A stretch of 30,173 nt of DNA from SLRI01 sp964576715 (GCA_964576715.1 CAZNWE010000054.1:1-30173), one strand, 5' to 3'. Shown: positions 8,390 through 16,252, counted from the first letter of the stretch. Translations and numbers: made by a program. The notes: generated by a model not told the origin, from the letters alone.

Positions 8390-10317
8390 CGGCTTTGCCT
8401 CTCGGGCCAGAGGGGGGGCGCGTGGCCGGGGTCCGGGTCGGGCCGCGGGTCGCAAGCGGCAGGCGCATCGGCCGTCGGGTGCAGGCGGATCAGCGTCTCG
8501 ACTGCCTCGAGCGTGTGCACGACCGGGCCGTTATTGTCGACGACCGGCAGGGCGAAGCGGCTGGCGACACGGCGGTAGAGCGCCCGCCGGCGATGAAAGT
8601 GGCGATCGAGCAAGGCATCGGCGCGCTGCTCTTGGATGCGCAGCGGGTGGCGGTCGACCAGCACCACGAGGTTGGGTCGCGGCAGCAGCCGCACCAGCTT
8701 CGGGCCGATGCCGTCGATCACCAGATCGTCGAGGCCGGTATCGACCGCGAGATCGACCAGCGTGTCGTAGACGCAGCGATCGCCGAGCACCGGCTCCTGC
8801 CGGCCACCGAGCCAGCGCGGCACCCAGCGCGGCAGGTGGTAGCGGCAAACGATGTCCAGCACTTGATCGATGGTCTGCAGCGCGAGGAACGGCACCGCGA
8901 GCCAGGGCTGGCCCTGGAAGTCGTGATAGCCGATCCGCACCCCCTTCTGCTCGACCTTGTAGTTGTGGCCGGTCAAGCGGGTCAGGGCGAGGAACGGCTT
9001 CGACAGGTAGTTGCGAAAGCGGCTCCAGACGTGCCGCGACGGCACCCCGGCCGCGGCATAGTGCTGGCGCAGATGGGCCAAAAGGAAGCTCTTGCCGGTG
9101 CCGTCGACACCGCAGAATGCCACCAGCTTCTGCCGCAGCGGCGGGGCCTCGGGCTCGGCCAGCATTGCCTCGACACTGCCGGCCCAGGAGGTCCAGCGGC
9201 CAGCGTCGACGGCGGCCTCGCGCCGCTGGCGCAGGGCGCGGATCAAGGCGTGCGGCAGCTCGTCCACCGACTTGGCGACCAGCCCGCCCATGGCGAGCAC
9301 GCATTCGCTCACCCCCGGGGCAGCGAGGGCGATCACCGGCCGGCCGGTGAGCCCGGCCTCGATGACGACGAGCGGCACCTCGGAGACGGGGGCGCGAAAC
9401 GGGAATAGGAAGGCATCCACCGTGGCGAGTGCGCGGGCGATCTCGGCGGCATCCAGCATCTCGGTCCGTGCCTCGATCCGCCCGGCGGCCGGGCTGCGCC
9501 GCACCAGGCCGAGAAAGCGGTGCATTGCCTCGGGTGCCACGTCGGGGCGGAGCAACAGGAGGAGCCGCGCCTCGAGGCCGCGGGCGATCGCCCCCTCGAA
9601 GGCGGCCAGTGCTAGATGCGCACCGCGCAGCGCCAATGGCGGCCCGAGATAGGCGACGGTGGGCGGGCTCGGCGCCGCACTTTTCAGTGCCGGGTGGGCG
9701 AGGCAGGCTTGCGGGTCGACCTGCGGACGCAAGAGCGGGCCCGAGGGCAGGCCCAGGGCCCGATAGCGCTCGCGCCCGGCCTGGCTCAGATAGATCGGCC
9801 GGGCGGCACCGGACTGGCGAAAGCCGCGAACGATCAGCCGGCCGGGCAGGAGCGCATTGACGAGCGGCAGCAGCAGCAGCCGGCGCTCGCGCCAGAGTTC
9901 GCCGACCCCGACAGCGAGGATCTCGCGCAAGGTCAGGCGCGGACTGGCGATGACCAGATCGACCGGCGCACCGAGCTCGAGCCGGGTCATCCGCGCCATC
10001 GCGAAGGCGCCGGTGACGAGGTAGATGCGCGCTGGCGCCACGCGACGGCAAAGCTGGCGCAGCGCCTGGCTCGGTCGGCCGTGCCTGACGAGCGCCGGCA
10101 GTGCGATGATCGCATAGGGTTGGCCGGGCTCGGCCGCGGCCGGGGCCCGCTCATCGACGTCGGTGACGACGGTCACCGTCCGGCCGAGGGCCGCGAGCCC
10201 GGTGGCGAGACCGTGCGCCATGTGCCAGGGCTGACGACGCCGGCGCTCGGCGGCAAAGCCGAAGCAGACCACGAGGTCATGCGGCTGTTCGGCATCCAGC
10301 GGCAGCGCCCGGTTCAT
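8386..10317 (-). CDS. Fusion of a GT4-like glycosyltransferase and a thymidylate-kinase-like domain
   Basis: 643 residues in two parts. Residues about 10-390 resemble a GT-B glycosyltransferase: VAYLGPPLALRGAHLAL, then a donor-site region with E313 and E320 in SEVPLVVIEAGLTGRPVI. Residues about 397-635 form a P-loop kinase-like domain with a perfect Walker A, GVDGTGKS at 403-410, a DR motif at 513-514 (LGDRCVYDT), and an arginine-rich lid-like segment (RIQEQRADALLDRHFHRRR). The kinase part best resembles thymidylate kinases. The ATG at 10317 overlaps the previous stop (ATGA). The first domain is divergent, so its activity is less sure. What the kinase phosphorylates is unknown: nucleotide, sugar or lipid are all open. 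There is no internal stop, and both parts lie in one frame. Confidence 0.82.
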   Translation of the reverse strand: MNRALPLDAEQPHDLVVCFGFAAERRRRQPWHMAHGLATGLAALGRTVTVVTDVDERAPAAAEPGQPYAIIALPALVRHGRPSQALRQLCRRVAPARIYLVTGAFAMARMTRLELGAPVDLVIASPRLTLREILAVGVGELWRERRLLLLPLVNALLPGRLIVRGFRQSGAARPIYLSQAGRERYRALGLPSGPLLRPQVDPQACLAHPALKSAAPSPPTVAYLGPPLALRGAHLALAAFEGAIARGLEARLLLLLRPDVAPEAMHRFLGLVRRSPAAGRIEARTEMLDAAEIARALATVDAFLFPFRAPVSEVPLVVIEAGLTGRPVIALAAPGVSECVLAMGGLVAKSVDELPHALIRALRQRREAAVDAGRWTSWAGSVEAMLAEPEAPPLRQKLVAFCGVDGTGKSFLLAHLRQHYAAAGVPSRHVWSRFRNYLSKPFLALTRLTGHNYKVEQKGVRIGYHDFQGQPWLAVPFLALQTIDQVLDIVCRYHLPRWVPRWLGGRQEPVLGDRCVYDTLVDLAVDTGLDDLVIDGIGPKLVRLLPRPNLVVLVDRHPLRIQEQRADALLDRHFHRRRALYRRVASRFALPVVDNNGPVVHTLEAVETLIRLHPTADAPAACDPRPDPDPGHAPPLWPERQSR

Positions 10318-11450
10318 GCCGCCTGCCGCGCCAGGCTCTGGTAGAGGGCGGCGGTCTGCGCCGCCACCCCGTCCCAGGCGAACTGGGCTGCCACCATGGC
10401 GCGGGCGCACGCCGCCCGGGCGGCGGCGGCCCGGGGATCGGCGAGCACCGCCGCGATGGCCGCGGCAAGGGCTGCGGGCTCGGGCTCGGCGATCGACAGC
10501 GGGGCCGGTGCTGCGAGGTCGCGAACCAGGCCGGTCGGGGTGGTCACCACCGGCGTGCCGGCGGCCATCGCCTCGAGCAGGGTCAGCGGCCCACTCTCGT
10601 AGTCGGCCGGATTGACCAGCACGGTGCTCCGGTGCAGGGCGTCGCGCAGCGCCTCCCGCTCGAGGAAGCCCAGGAAGTCGACGCGCTCGGCAACGCCCAG
10701 GGTCGCGGCCTGCGCCTCGAGCGCGGCGCGCAGCGGGCCTTCCCCGGCCAAAGCGAGGCGCCAGTCGGGGCGATCCCGGAGACGCGCCACGGCGTCGATC
10801 AGCCGGCCAAGACCCTTGCGATAGCCGAGCCGGCCGGCATAGAGGATGGTCGGGCGGGCGGGCGATTGGCGGCTCGGCGGCGGGGCAAAGAAGTCGATGT
10901 CGACGCCGTTGGGGATCACCAGCGGGCGCTGGCCGTGCAGTCGGTACTGGCGCTGCAGTTCCTCGGCGACATTGCCCGAGACCGCGATGATGGCGGCAGC
11001 GGCCCTGATCTGGGCACGTTCGTAGGCCTGGCCGAACAACAAGGCATTGGCCTTGACCATGGCCGGCAGCAGCCCCGGTTCGTGGATCGCCGCGGCGTCG
11101 GCGAGGAGCGGGCTGTGAAAGGTGACGAGCCGCGGCAGCCGGGTCTTCAGCCGGGGCAGCAGCGGCAGGTGGAGATGCAGGAGCTCGGCATCCTCGCCGC
11201 CCTGGTCGAGCCAGGGTTGCAGGACCGCACGGATCGCCTCCTGGTGGAACGGGCGGACCGGGGCGTAGGGGTAGAGGGCGACCGGCACGCCCTCGACGCG
11301 CAGCCGCTGCCAGAACTGCAGATTCTTGCCCTTGGCGAGCACGATGGGCTCGATGCCGTGGGCCGGCAGGCGCTTGGCGAGCTCGATCACATGCCGGCCG
11401 ATGCCCTCGCGCGGTGGCAGGCGGTTGTTGGTGATCAGCGCGACGCGCAT
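10314..11450 (-). CDS. GT4-family glycosyltransferase
   Basis: 378 residues, full length for GT4. It opens with MRVALITNNRLPPREGIGRH, the glycine-containing acceptor loop, followed by HLHLPLLPRLK. The C-terminal donor domain has ILYAGRLGYRKGLGRLIDAV, LALAGEGPL and the intact E-x7-E in YESGPLTLLEAMAAGTPVV. It should transfer a sugar from a nucleotide donor to a membrane-linked acceptor on the cytoplasmic face. The ATG at 11450 follows the preceding GT2 stop by five bases, and the gene overlaps the fusion gene downstream by four, so translation is likely coupled. The sugar and linkage cannot be predicted. Confidence 0.92.
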   Translation of the reverse strand: MRVALITNNRLPPREGIGRHVIELAKRLPAHGIEPIVLAKGKNLQFWQRLRVEGVPVALYPYAPVRPFHQEAIRAVLQPWLDQGGEDAELLHLHLPLLPRLKTRLPRLVTFHSPLLADAAAIHEPGLLPAMVKANALLFGQAYERAQIRAAAAIIAVSGNVAEELQRQYRLHGQRPLVIPNGVDIDFFAPPPSRQSPARPTILYAGRLGYRKGLGRLIDAVARLRDRPDWRLALAGEGPLRAALEAQAATLGVAERVDFLGFLEREALRDALHRSTVLVNPADYESGPLTLLEAMAAGTPVVTTPTGLVRDLAAPAPLSIAEPEPAALAAAIAAVLADPRAAAARAACARAMVAAQFAWDGVAAQTAALYQSLARQAA

Positions 11451-11455
11451 TGGCG

Positions 11456-12403
11456 TCAGCCGGCCGCCACCGGCAGCGGTGCCTCGGTCTCGTCGGGCTG
11501 CCAGTAGTAGTCCTGGCCGCTCAACAGGGCACTGACCCGGCGCGGCAACCTGGCACCGCTCAGGCCGAGCCGATAGCCGGCATAGCGGGCAGCCGTGTGC
11601 AGCGTCGCAAAAGGCAGCAGCCCCGGCGCGGTGCGCGCCAGGTGCGCCAAGAGCGCCCTGGCGTAGACGAGCCCCCGCGTCTCGTCGGGCTCGTGGGCGA
11701 GCAGCAGGTCGCGATAGATGCGCCGCGCATAGCCGGTGTCGAACTGCCGGCGGAAATCGGCAAGCAGGCCGCTGGCGTGGCTGTGCCGGACCCGCGCCTC
11801 GGCGACATAGGCGATGCGGTAGCCGCGGCGCAGCAGGGCGGCGGTGGCGATCGTCTCCTCGCTCACCAGGGTCGGCGGAAAGCCGCCGATCTCGTCGAGC
11901 GCGGCCGAGCACCAGGCAGCGCAACTATTCGAGCAGAAATGCGTGTAGGCGCCGTAGTGCCGCCAGTCGGCGAGCGCGCGGCTGTGGCTGGCGGCCGGGT
12001 AGTTGAAGGCGCGGTCGAACGCCTCGATCGCGTCGGCGCCGTCGCGGGCGACCTGCCGGCCATAGGTGATCGCCGCCTCGCCGGCGCGGATGGGGGCGGT
12101 CAGCCGCTCGAGGAAGTCGGCGCGTTCGGCGTGGGCATCCGGGGTCAGCATCACCACGACGGGTGTGCCGAGCCGGCGCCGCGCGAGCTCGCGGGTGCGG
12201 CCGTGGTTGAAGCTCGTCCGCGGGACGACCAGGACCTCCGCACCGAGCTCGCGCGCGCTTTCGACCGTGCCATCGTTCGAGCTCGAGTTGACGACCAGGA
12301 TGCGCGGCGCGAGCGGCGAGGCGCGCAACGGGCCGATGCAACCGGGCAGGAGCTCGCGCGCGCGATGGGTGACGATCACGACACCGATCCGTGCATCCTC
12401 CAT
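11456..12403 (-). CDS. GT2-family glycosyltransferase (rhamnosyltransferase-like)
   Basis: 315 residues with a GT-A nucleotide-sugar fold. The N-terminus has IGVVIVTHRARE, then ILVVNSSSNDGTVESARELGA, the form typical of the WbbL-like rhamnosyltransferase branch. The usual D-x-D appears as D-A-H in MLTPDAHAERADF. C-terminal ALDEIGGFPPTLVSEE is the common GG-F motif. The ATG at 12403 has GGAG seven bases upstream; a TTG five codons earlier is less likely. It begins the second half of the operon after an AT-rich gap with a possible internal promoter. The name reflects family resemblance only: the donor may be the CDP-sugar made by the upstream genes rather than a rhamnose donor. Confidence 0.88.
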   Translation of the reverse strand: MEDARIGVVIVTHRARELLPGCIGPLRASPLAPRILVVNSSSNDGTVESARELGAEVLVVPRTSFNHGRTRELARRRLGTPVVVMLTPDAHAERADFLERLTAPIRAGEAAITYGRQVARDGADAIEAFDRAFNYPAASHSRALADWRHYGAYTHFCSNSCAAWCSAALDEIGGFPPTLVSEETIATAALLRRGYRIAYVAEARVRHSHASGLLADFRRQFDTGYARRIYRDLLLAHEPDETRGLVYARALLAHLARTAPGLLPFATLHTAARYAGYRLGLSGARLPRRVSALLSGQDYYWQPDETEAPLPVAAG

Positions 12404-12453
12404 ATCCTCGCTCCTCAACGTTCCTTCGGCTCGGCCAGGCGAACTACGCGTGA

Positions 12454-12482
12454 ATTGTCGATGGAACTGCAGACAAAATCAA
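12454..12482 (-). promoter_or_regulatory. Possible internal promoter before the glycosyltransferase genes
   Basis: On the minus strand TTGATT (12482-12477) and GACAAT (12459-12454) are separated by 17 bases, each matching four of six consensus bases. They lie in the only sizeable gap within the glycan operon, which is clearly AT-richer than its surroundings. The start would be about 45 bases before the GT2 gene. Confidence 0.45.
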
Positions 12483-12499
12483 CCATAAATTGAATTCGA

Positions 12500-13459
12500 T
12501 CATGCTGCTCGCCCGTGAACCGCTGCCAGCTGTGCCGTGCAGCCGTGCGCCAGCTGGTCGAGCTGCCGGGCGCGGGCGACGGCATCGAACAGCCCGGGCA
12601 ACGGCTCGGTGTTGCAGCGGCGGCGCGGCTCGGCACTCGGCTTCGGCGGCTGCGCGGCCTCGATCGGACAGGCGAGGCCGAGGCGCGGCCTGAGCGCCTG
12701 GGCGATGCGCTCGGCAAAGGCCGCCACGGTCTCGACATGCCCGCTCGGATTCGACCGCCCGTCGGCCGGGGCCGGGCCGCGCCCGAGCGCGATGTCGGCA
12801 TAGTGCGCCGCTAGGAGATCGACCGGGAGGAAGTCCCGCACCCGCTCCGGGTGATCGAGGATGGCGGGCTCACCCTGACACCAGTGCCGGGTCAGGTCGC
12901 CGAGTACCCCGCTGACCTGGCCGGGGCCGAACGGTGCCGGGATCGTCACCTTGAACGCCGCGATGCCGGCGGCGGCCGCTTCATGGCGAATGATGGCGGC
13001 GGTCAGCGTCTTGGCCAGGCCGTAGGCGCCGATCGCCAGGAGCGGACGGTCGCCGTCACCCTCGCCGGCCTCGAAGACCGTGCCGGTGTGGACCACCCGC
13101 CGCAGGCCACGCCGGCGCATCGTGCCCAGGATCTCGGCGAGGTTGAGCGTATCGGCGCGCGCCGCGTCGAGCGGCTGAAAGTCGGGCCGCCGAAAGTCGC
13201 CGACCTCCGCGTGGTGCAGGCAGAGCACGTCGAACGGCAGCGCCCCTTCGACGAGCCGGCGAAAAGCCTCGCTGCCGAAGGGCCGGTCGAAGACCACGGC
13301 GGCGCGCTGGCCGACCGCCTCGATGCGCGCGCGCCGTGCCGGATCGTAGTGCTCGGGGCGGCCCCGGCAGACCGCCGTCACCTCCGCCCCGGCGGCGGCC
13401 AGCGCCCTGGCGATCCACAGCCCGGTGAAGCTGCTCGCCCCGGTGAGCAGCACCCGCAT
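12500..13459 (-). CDS. NAD-dependent epimerase/reductase, extended SDR family
   Basis: 319 residues. The N-terminal Rossmann motif is MRVLLTGASSFTGLW; the middle glycine of the usual G-x-x-G-x-x-G is Ser10. The catalytic Y-x3-K is intact: Y146 and K150 in AYGLAK. TGTVFEAGEG supplies the Ser/Thr region. In sugar-nucleotide clusters with RfbF, RfbG and RmlC homologues, such enzymes commonly reduce the 4-keto group to finish the deoxysugar. Here it may act on a CDP-4-keto-6-deoxyhexose, an inference from its neighbours. Its ATG overlaps the stop of the RmlC-like gene by one base (TGATG). About 95 bases of AT-rich DNA separate it from the next gene. Confidence 0.88.
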   Translation of the reverse strand: MRVLLTGASSFTGLWIARALAAAGAEVTAVCRGRPEHYDPARRARIEAVGQRAAVVFDRPFGSEAFRRLVEGALPFDVLCLHHAEVGDFRRPDFQPLDAARADTLNLAEILGTMRRRGLRRVVHTGTVFEAGEGDGDRPLLAIGAYGLAKTLTAAIIRHEAAAAGIAAFKVTIPAPFGPGQVSGVLGDLTRHWCQGEPAILDHPERVRDFLPVDLLAAHYADIALGRGPAPADGRSNPSGHVETVAAFAERIAQALRPRLGLACPIEAAQPPKPSAEPRRRCNTEPLPGLFDAVARARQLDQLAHGCTAQLAAVHGRAA

Positions 13460-14049
13460 CAGGCGGCTCGCTCCATGGCCGCACCGGCGGCGGCGCGGTC
13501 CGCTTCCGGCGCGAGGGCCGCAGGCGTGAACGGCGGGTGGCCGAGATCCTTGTCGGAGACCACGGCCGGCGGCTGCGGCCAGACGATCGCGAACGCCGGG
13601 TCGTCGTAGCGAAAGCCCCGCTCGGCGTGCGGGTCGTAGGGGGCGGAGACCAGATAGGCCATCAGCACGTCAGGGGTCAGCGAGAGAAAGCCGTGCGCGA
13701 AGCCTTCGGGCACCGCCAGCACCCGGCCGTTCTCGGCCGAGAGCTCGAAGCCTTGCCAGTGGCAGAAGGTCGGGCTCGCCGGCCGGAGATCGACGATCAC
13801 GTCGAACAGCCTGCCGTGCAGACACTGCACCACCTTGATCTCCGCACTCGCCCCGAGTTGCAGATGCAGGCCGCGCAACGTGTGCCTGGTGCGGCTGTGC
13901 GAGAGGTTGGCCTGCACCACGTCGAGGGGCATCCCGGCGGCGGCCAAGGCGGCGCGGCAGAACACCCGGGCAAAGCTGCCGCGCGCATCGCGGTGGCGCG
14001 CCTGCTCGAACAGCAGGCCAGCGCCGAACGGCCTGTCAACCAGTCGCAT
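13459..14049 (-). CDS. RmlC-type 4-keto-6-deoxysugar 3,5-epimerase
   Basis: 196 residues, slightly above the usual 180-185 because of an Ala-rich tail. The cupin core has TRHTLRGLHLQ with the catalytic base H62, VIVDLRPASPTF, PEGFAHGF with H119, YLVSAPYDPHAERGFRYDD with Y132 and Y138, and SDKD at 165-168. Family enzymes epimerise C3 or C3 and C5 of nucleotide-bound 4-keto-6-deoxyglucose. Beside a cytidylyltransferase the substrate is more likely CDP- than dTDP-linked, so the label rfbC/rmlC would mislead about substrate. ATG at 14049 is chosen because AGGAG lies eight bases upstream; the ATG at 14055 is only two bases from it. It overlaps the cytidylyltransferase 3' end by 14 bases. Confidence 0.9.
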   Translation of the reverse strand: MRLVDRPFGAGLLFEQARHRDARGSFARVFCRAALAAAGMPLDVVQANLSHSRTRHTLRGLHLQLGASAEIKVVQCLHGRLFDVIVDLRPASPTFCHWQGFELSAENGRVLAVPEGFAHGFLSLTPDVLMAYLVSAPYDPHAERGFRYDDPAFAIVWPQPPAVVSDKDLGHPPFTPAALAPEADRAAAGAAMERAA

Positions 14050-14953
14050 CGTCATTGCTCCTGTCCCCGTTGCTGTCTGGTGGCGTCGGCGCGCCGGCCG
14101 GGCGGCGGCGCGTCGCGGCCGGCGCGGACGCACGCTCTGCTGGCCCGGCCGGCGCGCCGAGCCAGGGCGTGGTGCCGGCCTCGCACAGGGCAGCGACCCG
14201 ATCGCGGTCGCTGATGGTGTCGATGCAAGACCAGAAGCCGCGGTGGTTGAAGAGCCGCAGCCCGCCTTCCCGGGCCAGCCGCTGCAGCGGCTCGTGCTCG
14301 AGCACGCAGCTCTCGTCGTCGCTCAGATAGTCGAGAAAGCCGCGGCGAAAGAAGAAGAAGCCGCCATTGACCCAGTCACCGCTGGCGCGCGGCTTCTCGA
14401 GAAAGCCGCGCACCTCGCCGTCCTCGATATCGAAGCAGCCGAACTGCGATGGCGGGTTGACCGCGAGTGCCGTGCCGAGCCGATTGTGGGCCAGATGGAA
14501 GGCGAGTTCGCAGCCCAGGTCGGCATCGGTGAGCCCATCGCCGTAGGTCACGCCGAAATGCTCATGCTCGCCGAGATGGCGGGCCGCCGCCCTGGCGATC
14601 CGGGCACCGGTCATCGCATGGCGGCCGGTATGGGCTACGGTCACCTGCCAGTCCGGTGCCGCCGACGACTGATGATACCAGATCTCCCGGGTCGCGAGGT
14701 CGACCGTGAAGTCGTTGGCGATGCCCGGATAATCGAGAAAATAGCTACTCACCACGTCGTGCCGGTGACCGGTGCAAAGGATGAAGCGGCGAAAGCCGAA
14801 GCGCCGGTAGGAGCGCATGATGTGGGTGACGATCGGCTGGTCGTCGATCTCGACCAGTGGTTTCGGCCGGTTGCCGGCGGCCGTGCCGAGCCGTGTCCCG
14901 AGGCCGCCACAGAGAATCAGGATCGGGACGTGTTCAGGCTGGGGCTGAGACAT
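14036..14953 (-). CDS. rfbF: Glucose-1-phosphate cytidylyltransferase
   Basis: 305 residues. The nucleotidyltransferase signature is LILCGGLGTRLG (G16-R21), followed by NRPKPLVEIDDQPI with the catalytic Lys31. RfbF-specific features are FILCTGHRHDVVSSYFLDY, VTVAHTGRHAMTGARI, GVTYGDGLTD and VNGGFFFF. It joins glucose-1-phosphate to CTP to give CDP-glucose, the entry point to CDP-deoxysugars. The last 45 or so residues (from about WLGAPAGPAERA) are Pro/Ala/Arg-rich and extend beyond the usual roughly 257-residue enzyme; they look disordered and may simply be tail drift in GC-rich DNA. The ATG at 14953 overlaps the dehydratase-like gene by 20 bases. Confidence 0.93.
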   Translation of the reverse strand: MSQPQPEHVPILILCGGLGTRLGTAAGNRPKPLVEIDDQPIVTHIMRSYRRFGFRRFILCTGHRHDVVSSYFLDYPGIANDFTVDLATREIWYHQSSAAPDWQVTVAHTGRHAMTGARIARAAARHLGEHEHFGVTYGDGLTDADLGCELAFHLAHNRLGTALAVNPPSQFGCFDIEDGEVRGFLEKPRASGDWVNGGFFFFRRGFLDYLSDDESCVLEHEPLQRLAREGGLRLFNHRGFWSCIDTISDRDRVAALCEAGTTPWLGAPAGPAERASAPAATRRRPAGAPTPPDSNGDRSNDDATG

Positions 14954-16181
14954 GGCGCGCTTTCGCAGGCGGCGTTGGCAGACGAGGTGCGCTTGCATCG
15001 CGATGCTCTGCGGCGCGATCCAAGAGGCGGAACCGGCCACACTGATCGGCGAGAAAGCCGCCATCGGCCTCGGTCTCCAGGCGACGATAGCCTTCGAGCG
15101 CCCAGTCCAGGGCGGTCGCGACATCGAGCCTCGGGCGCCAGGCCAGCGCCTCGGCGATCGGCGCCCCGGCGAGGCCCGGCGGCAGGGCCCCGAGGGCCGG
15201 CAGCGGCACCTCGGCCGCCGGCGCCGGGTCGGCAATGCCGGTGCCCCGGGCCGCAGCGCTGGCTTGCAGCCCCGAGGCTGCGAGCTGCAGCCCCGCCACG
15301 CCGCGCCGGCTCGGCCAGCCGCCCGGGCGCCAGCTGCCGCCGAGCCGATCGGCCAGGTGATCGGCGAGTGCTGCCCGCGACCAGGCGGGCGATGACGCCG
15401 GGCGCAGCGCCCAGGCGCGCGCGAAGGCGCGCGGCCGTCGCACCAGTGCTTGGGTCAGCGCCAGACAGCCGTCGAGCGCATCGAGCACATGGCAGAGCGG
15501 ATGGCTGGCCCAGGCGGCATCGAGGCTCGGCACCTGCCCCGCCGCCATGGCGCGGTGCAGGAACGGGACCAGCCGGTCCGCGGCGAAGTCACCACCGCCG
15601 ACCAGTTCCGGCAGGTGGAGGGTGGCGAGGCCGATCCCGTCCGCCGGCTCCAGATAGCATTGCCGAAAGGTTGCGGCGATGATCGCGGCACAGGCGAAGC
15701 TGGCCGTCATGGGCTCGACCCCACCGCCGGTCGCCGCCGGCCGCTGCAGGGCGGACCGGTCGGTGGTGACGATGAGGATCGCCCGCAAGGCCGGATTGCC
15801 GCGCGCCGCGTGCAAGAGGTTGAGGGTGCCTGTGGCGTTGCTGTCGAAGCTGTCGAGCGGTCGCTCGAGGCCGCCGGCAGCGGCGCGCCGGCCGGCGAGA
15901 TGGATGACGATCTCCGGGGCGATGGCGGTCATCGTCTGCTCGACCCTGGCCCGGTCGCGGATGTCGCCGCTGCGGCTGGTCAGCCGCCGCTCGAGCCCGG
16001 CTCGGCCGAACAGGCTCGAGCCGTCCGGCGGCCGGCGGGCGAAGCCGGTGAGATCGGCGCCGAGCTCGCTCAACTGATACGCGATCCAGCTTCCCAAGAA
16101 GCCGGTATGGCCGGTCACCAACACCCGCCGATTCAGCCAGAAGGTCGGATCCCTGGGGCAAAAATCTCTTGTTTTGTGCAT
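14934..16181 (-). CDS. CDP-glucose 4,6-dehydratase homologue lacking the catalytic Tyr and Lys
   Basis: 415 residues, longer than the usual 355-360. The N-terminus is a clear RfbG match: TFWLNRRVLVTGHTGFLGSW with intact G24, G27, G30, then GDIRDRA, IVIHLAG, NATGTLNLLHAAR, and later LVGGGDFAADRLVPF. The active site is not intact. Aligning EPMTASFACAAIIAATFR with the family pattern P-Y-S-x-S-K-x-x-x-E puts Met158 where Tyr belongs and Phe162 where Lys belongs. The usual A-A-Q after HLA is G-R-R, and T-T-D-K is T-T-D-R. The reading frame is open throughout, so this is not simple decay. It may be inactive, regulatory or have a new role. Start ATG 16181; a TTG five codons earlier is less likely. 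Confidence 0.82.
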   Translation of the reverse strand: MHKTRDFCPRDPTFWLNRRVLVTGHTGFLGSWIAYQLSELGADLTGFARRPPDGSSLFGRAGLERRLTSRSGDIRDRARVEQTMTAIAPEIVIHLAGRRAAAGGLERPLDSFDSNATGTLNLLHAARGNPALRAILIVTTDRSALQRPAATGGGVEPMTASFACAAIIAATFRQCYLEPADGIGLATLHLPELVGGGDFAADRLVPFLHRAMAAGQVPSLDAAWASHPLCHVLDALDGCLALTQALVRRPRAFARAWALRPASSPAWSRAALADHLADRLGGSWRPGGWPSRRGVAGLQLAASGLQASAAARGTGIADPAPAAEVPLPALGALPPGLAGAPIAEALAWRPRLDVATALDWALEGYRRLETEADGGFLADQCGRFRLLDRAAEHRDASAPRLPTPPAKARHVSAPA

Positions 16182-16227
16182 CTTACTCGAGTCCAAACGG
16201 CGGCTGGCGAAAAAGACGAATTCAACC

Positions 16228-16233
16228 TATAAT
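16228..16233 (+). promoter_or_regulatory. Possible -10 box for the HDAC-like gene
   Basis: An exact TATAAT lies 70 bases before the deacetylase start in an AT-rich island. The matching -35 position (16205-16210, TGGCGA) is poor, so an activator might be needed. Confidence 0.4.
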
Positions 16234-16237
16234 TTAA

Positions 16238-16252
16238 TTGCATTGGATGCAA
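16238..16252. promoter_or_regulatory. Palindrome in the divergent intergenic region, operator candidate
   Basis: TTGCAT-TGG-ATGCAA is a perfect 6-bp inverted repeat with a 3-base centre. It overlaps the proposed minus-strand -35 and lies just after the plus-strand TATAAT, so one regulator bound here could affect both the glycan operon and the deacetylase gene. No regulator gene is nearby. Confidence 0.4.

Larger units (their letters stand above)
16224..16252 (-). promoter_or_regulatory. Possible promoter of the glycan operon
   Basis: In an AT-rich island upstream of the first operon gene, minus-strand TTGCAT (16252-16247) is followed after 17 bases by TAGGTT (16229-16224). The -10 match is weak. 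A 15-base spacing to TATAGG is an alternative. The box overlaps the palindrome at 16238-16252. Confidence 0.35.

Noticed and set aside
14080..14190. Extra Pro/Ala/Arg-rich tail of the cytidylyltransferase as a new domain
   Set aside because: Low-complexity residues in GC-rich DNA without predicted structure. More likely tail drift than a domain.
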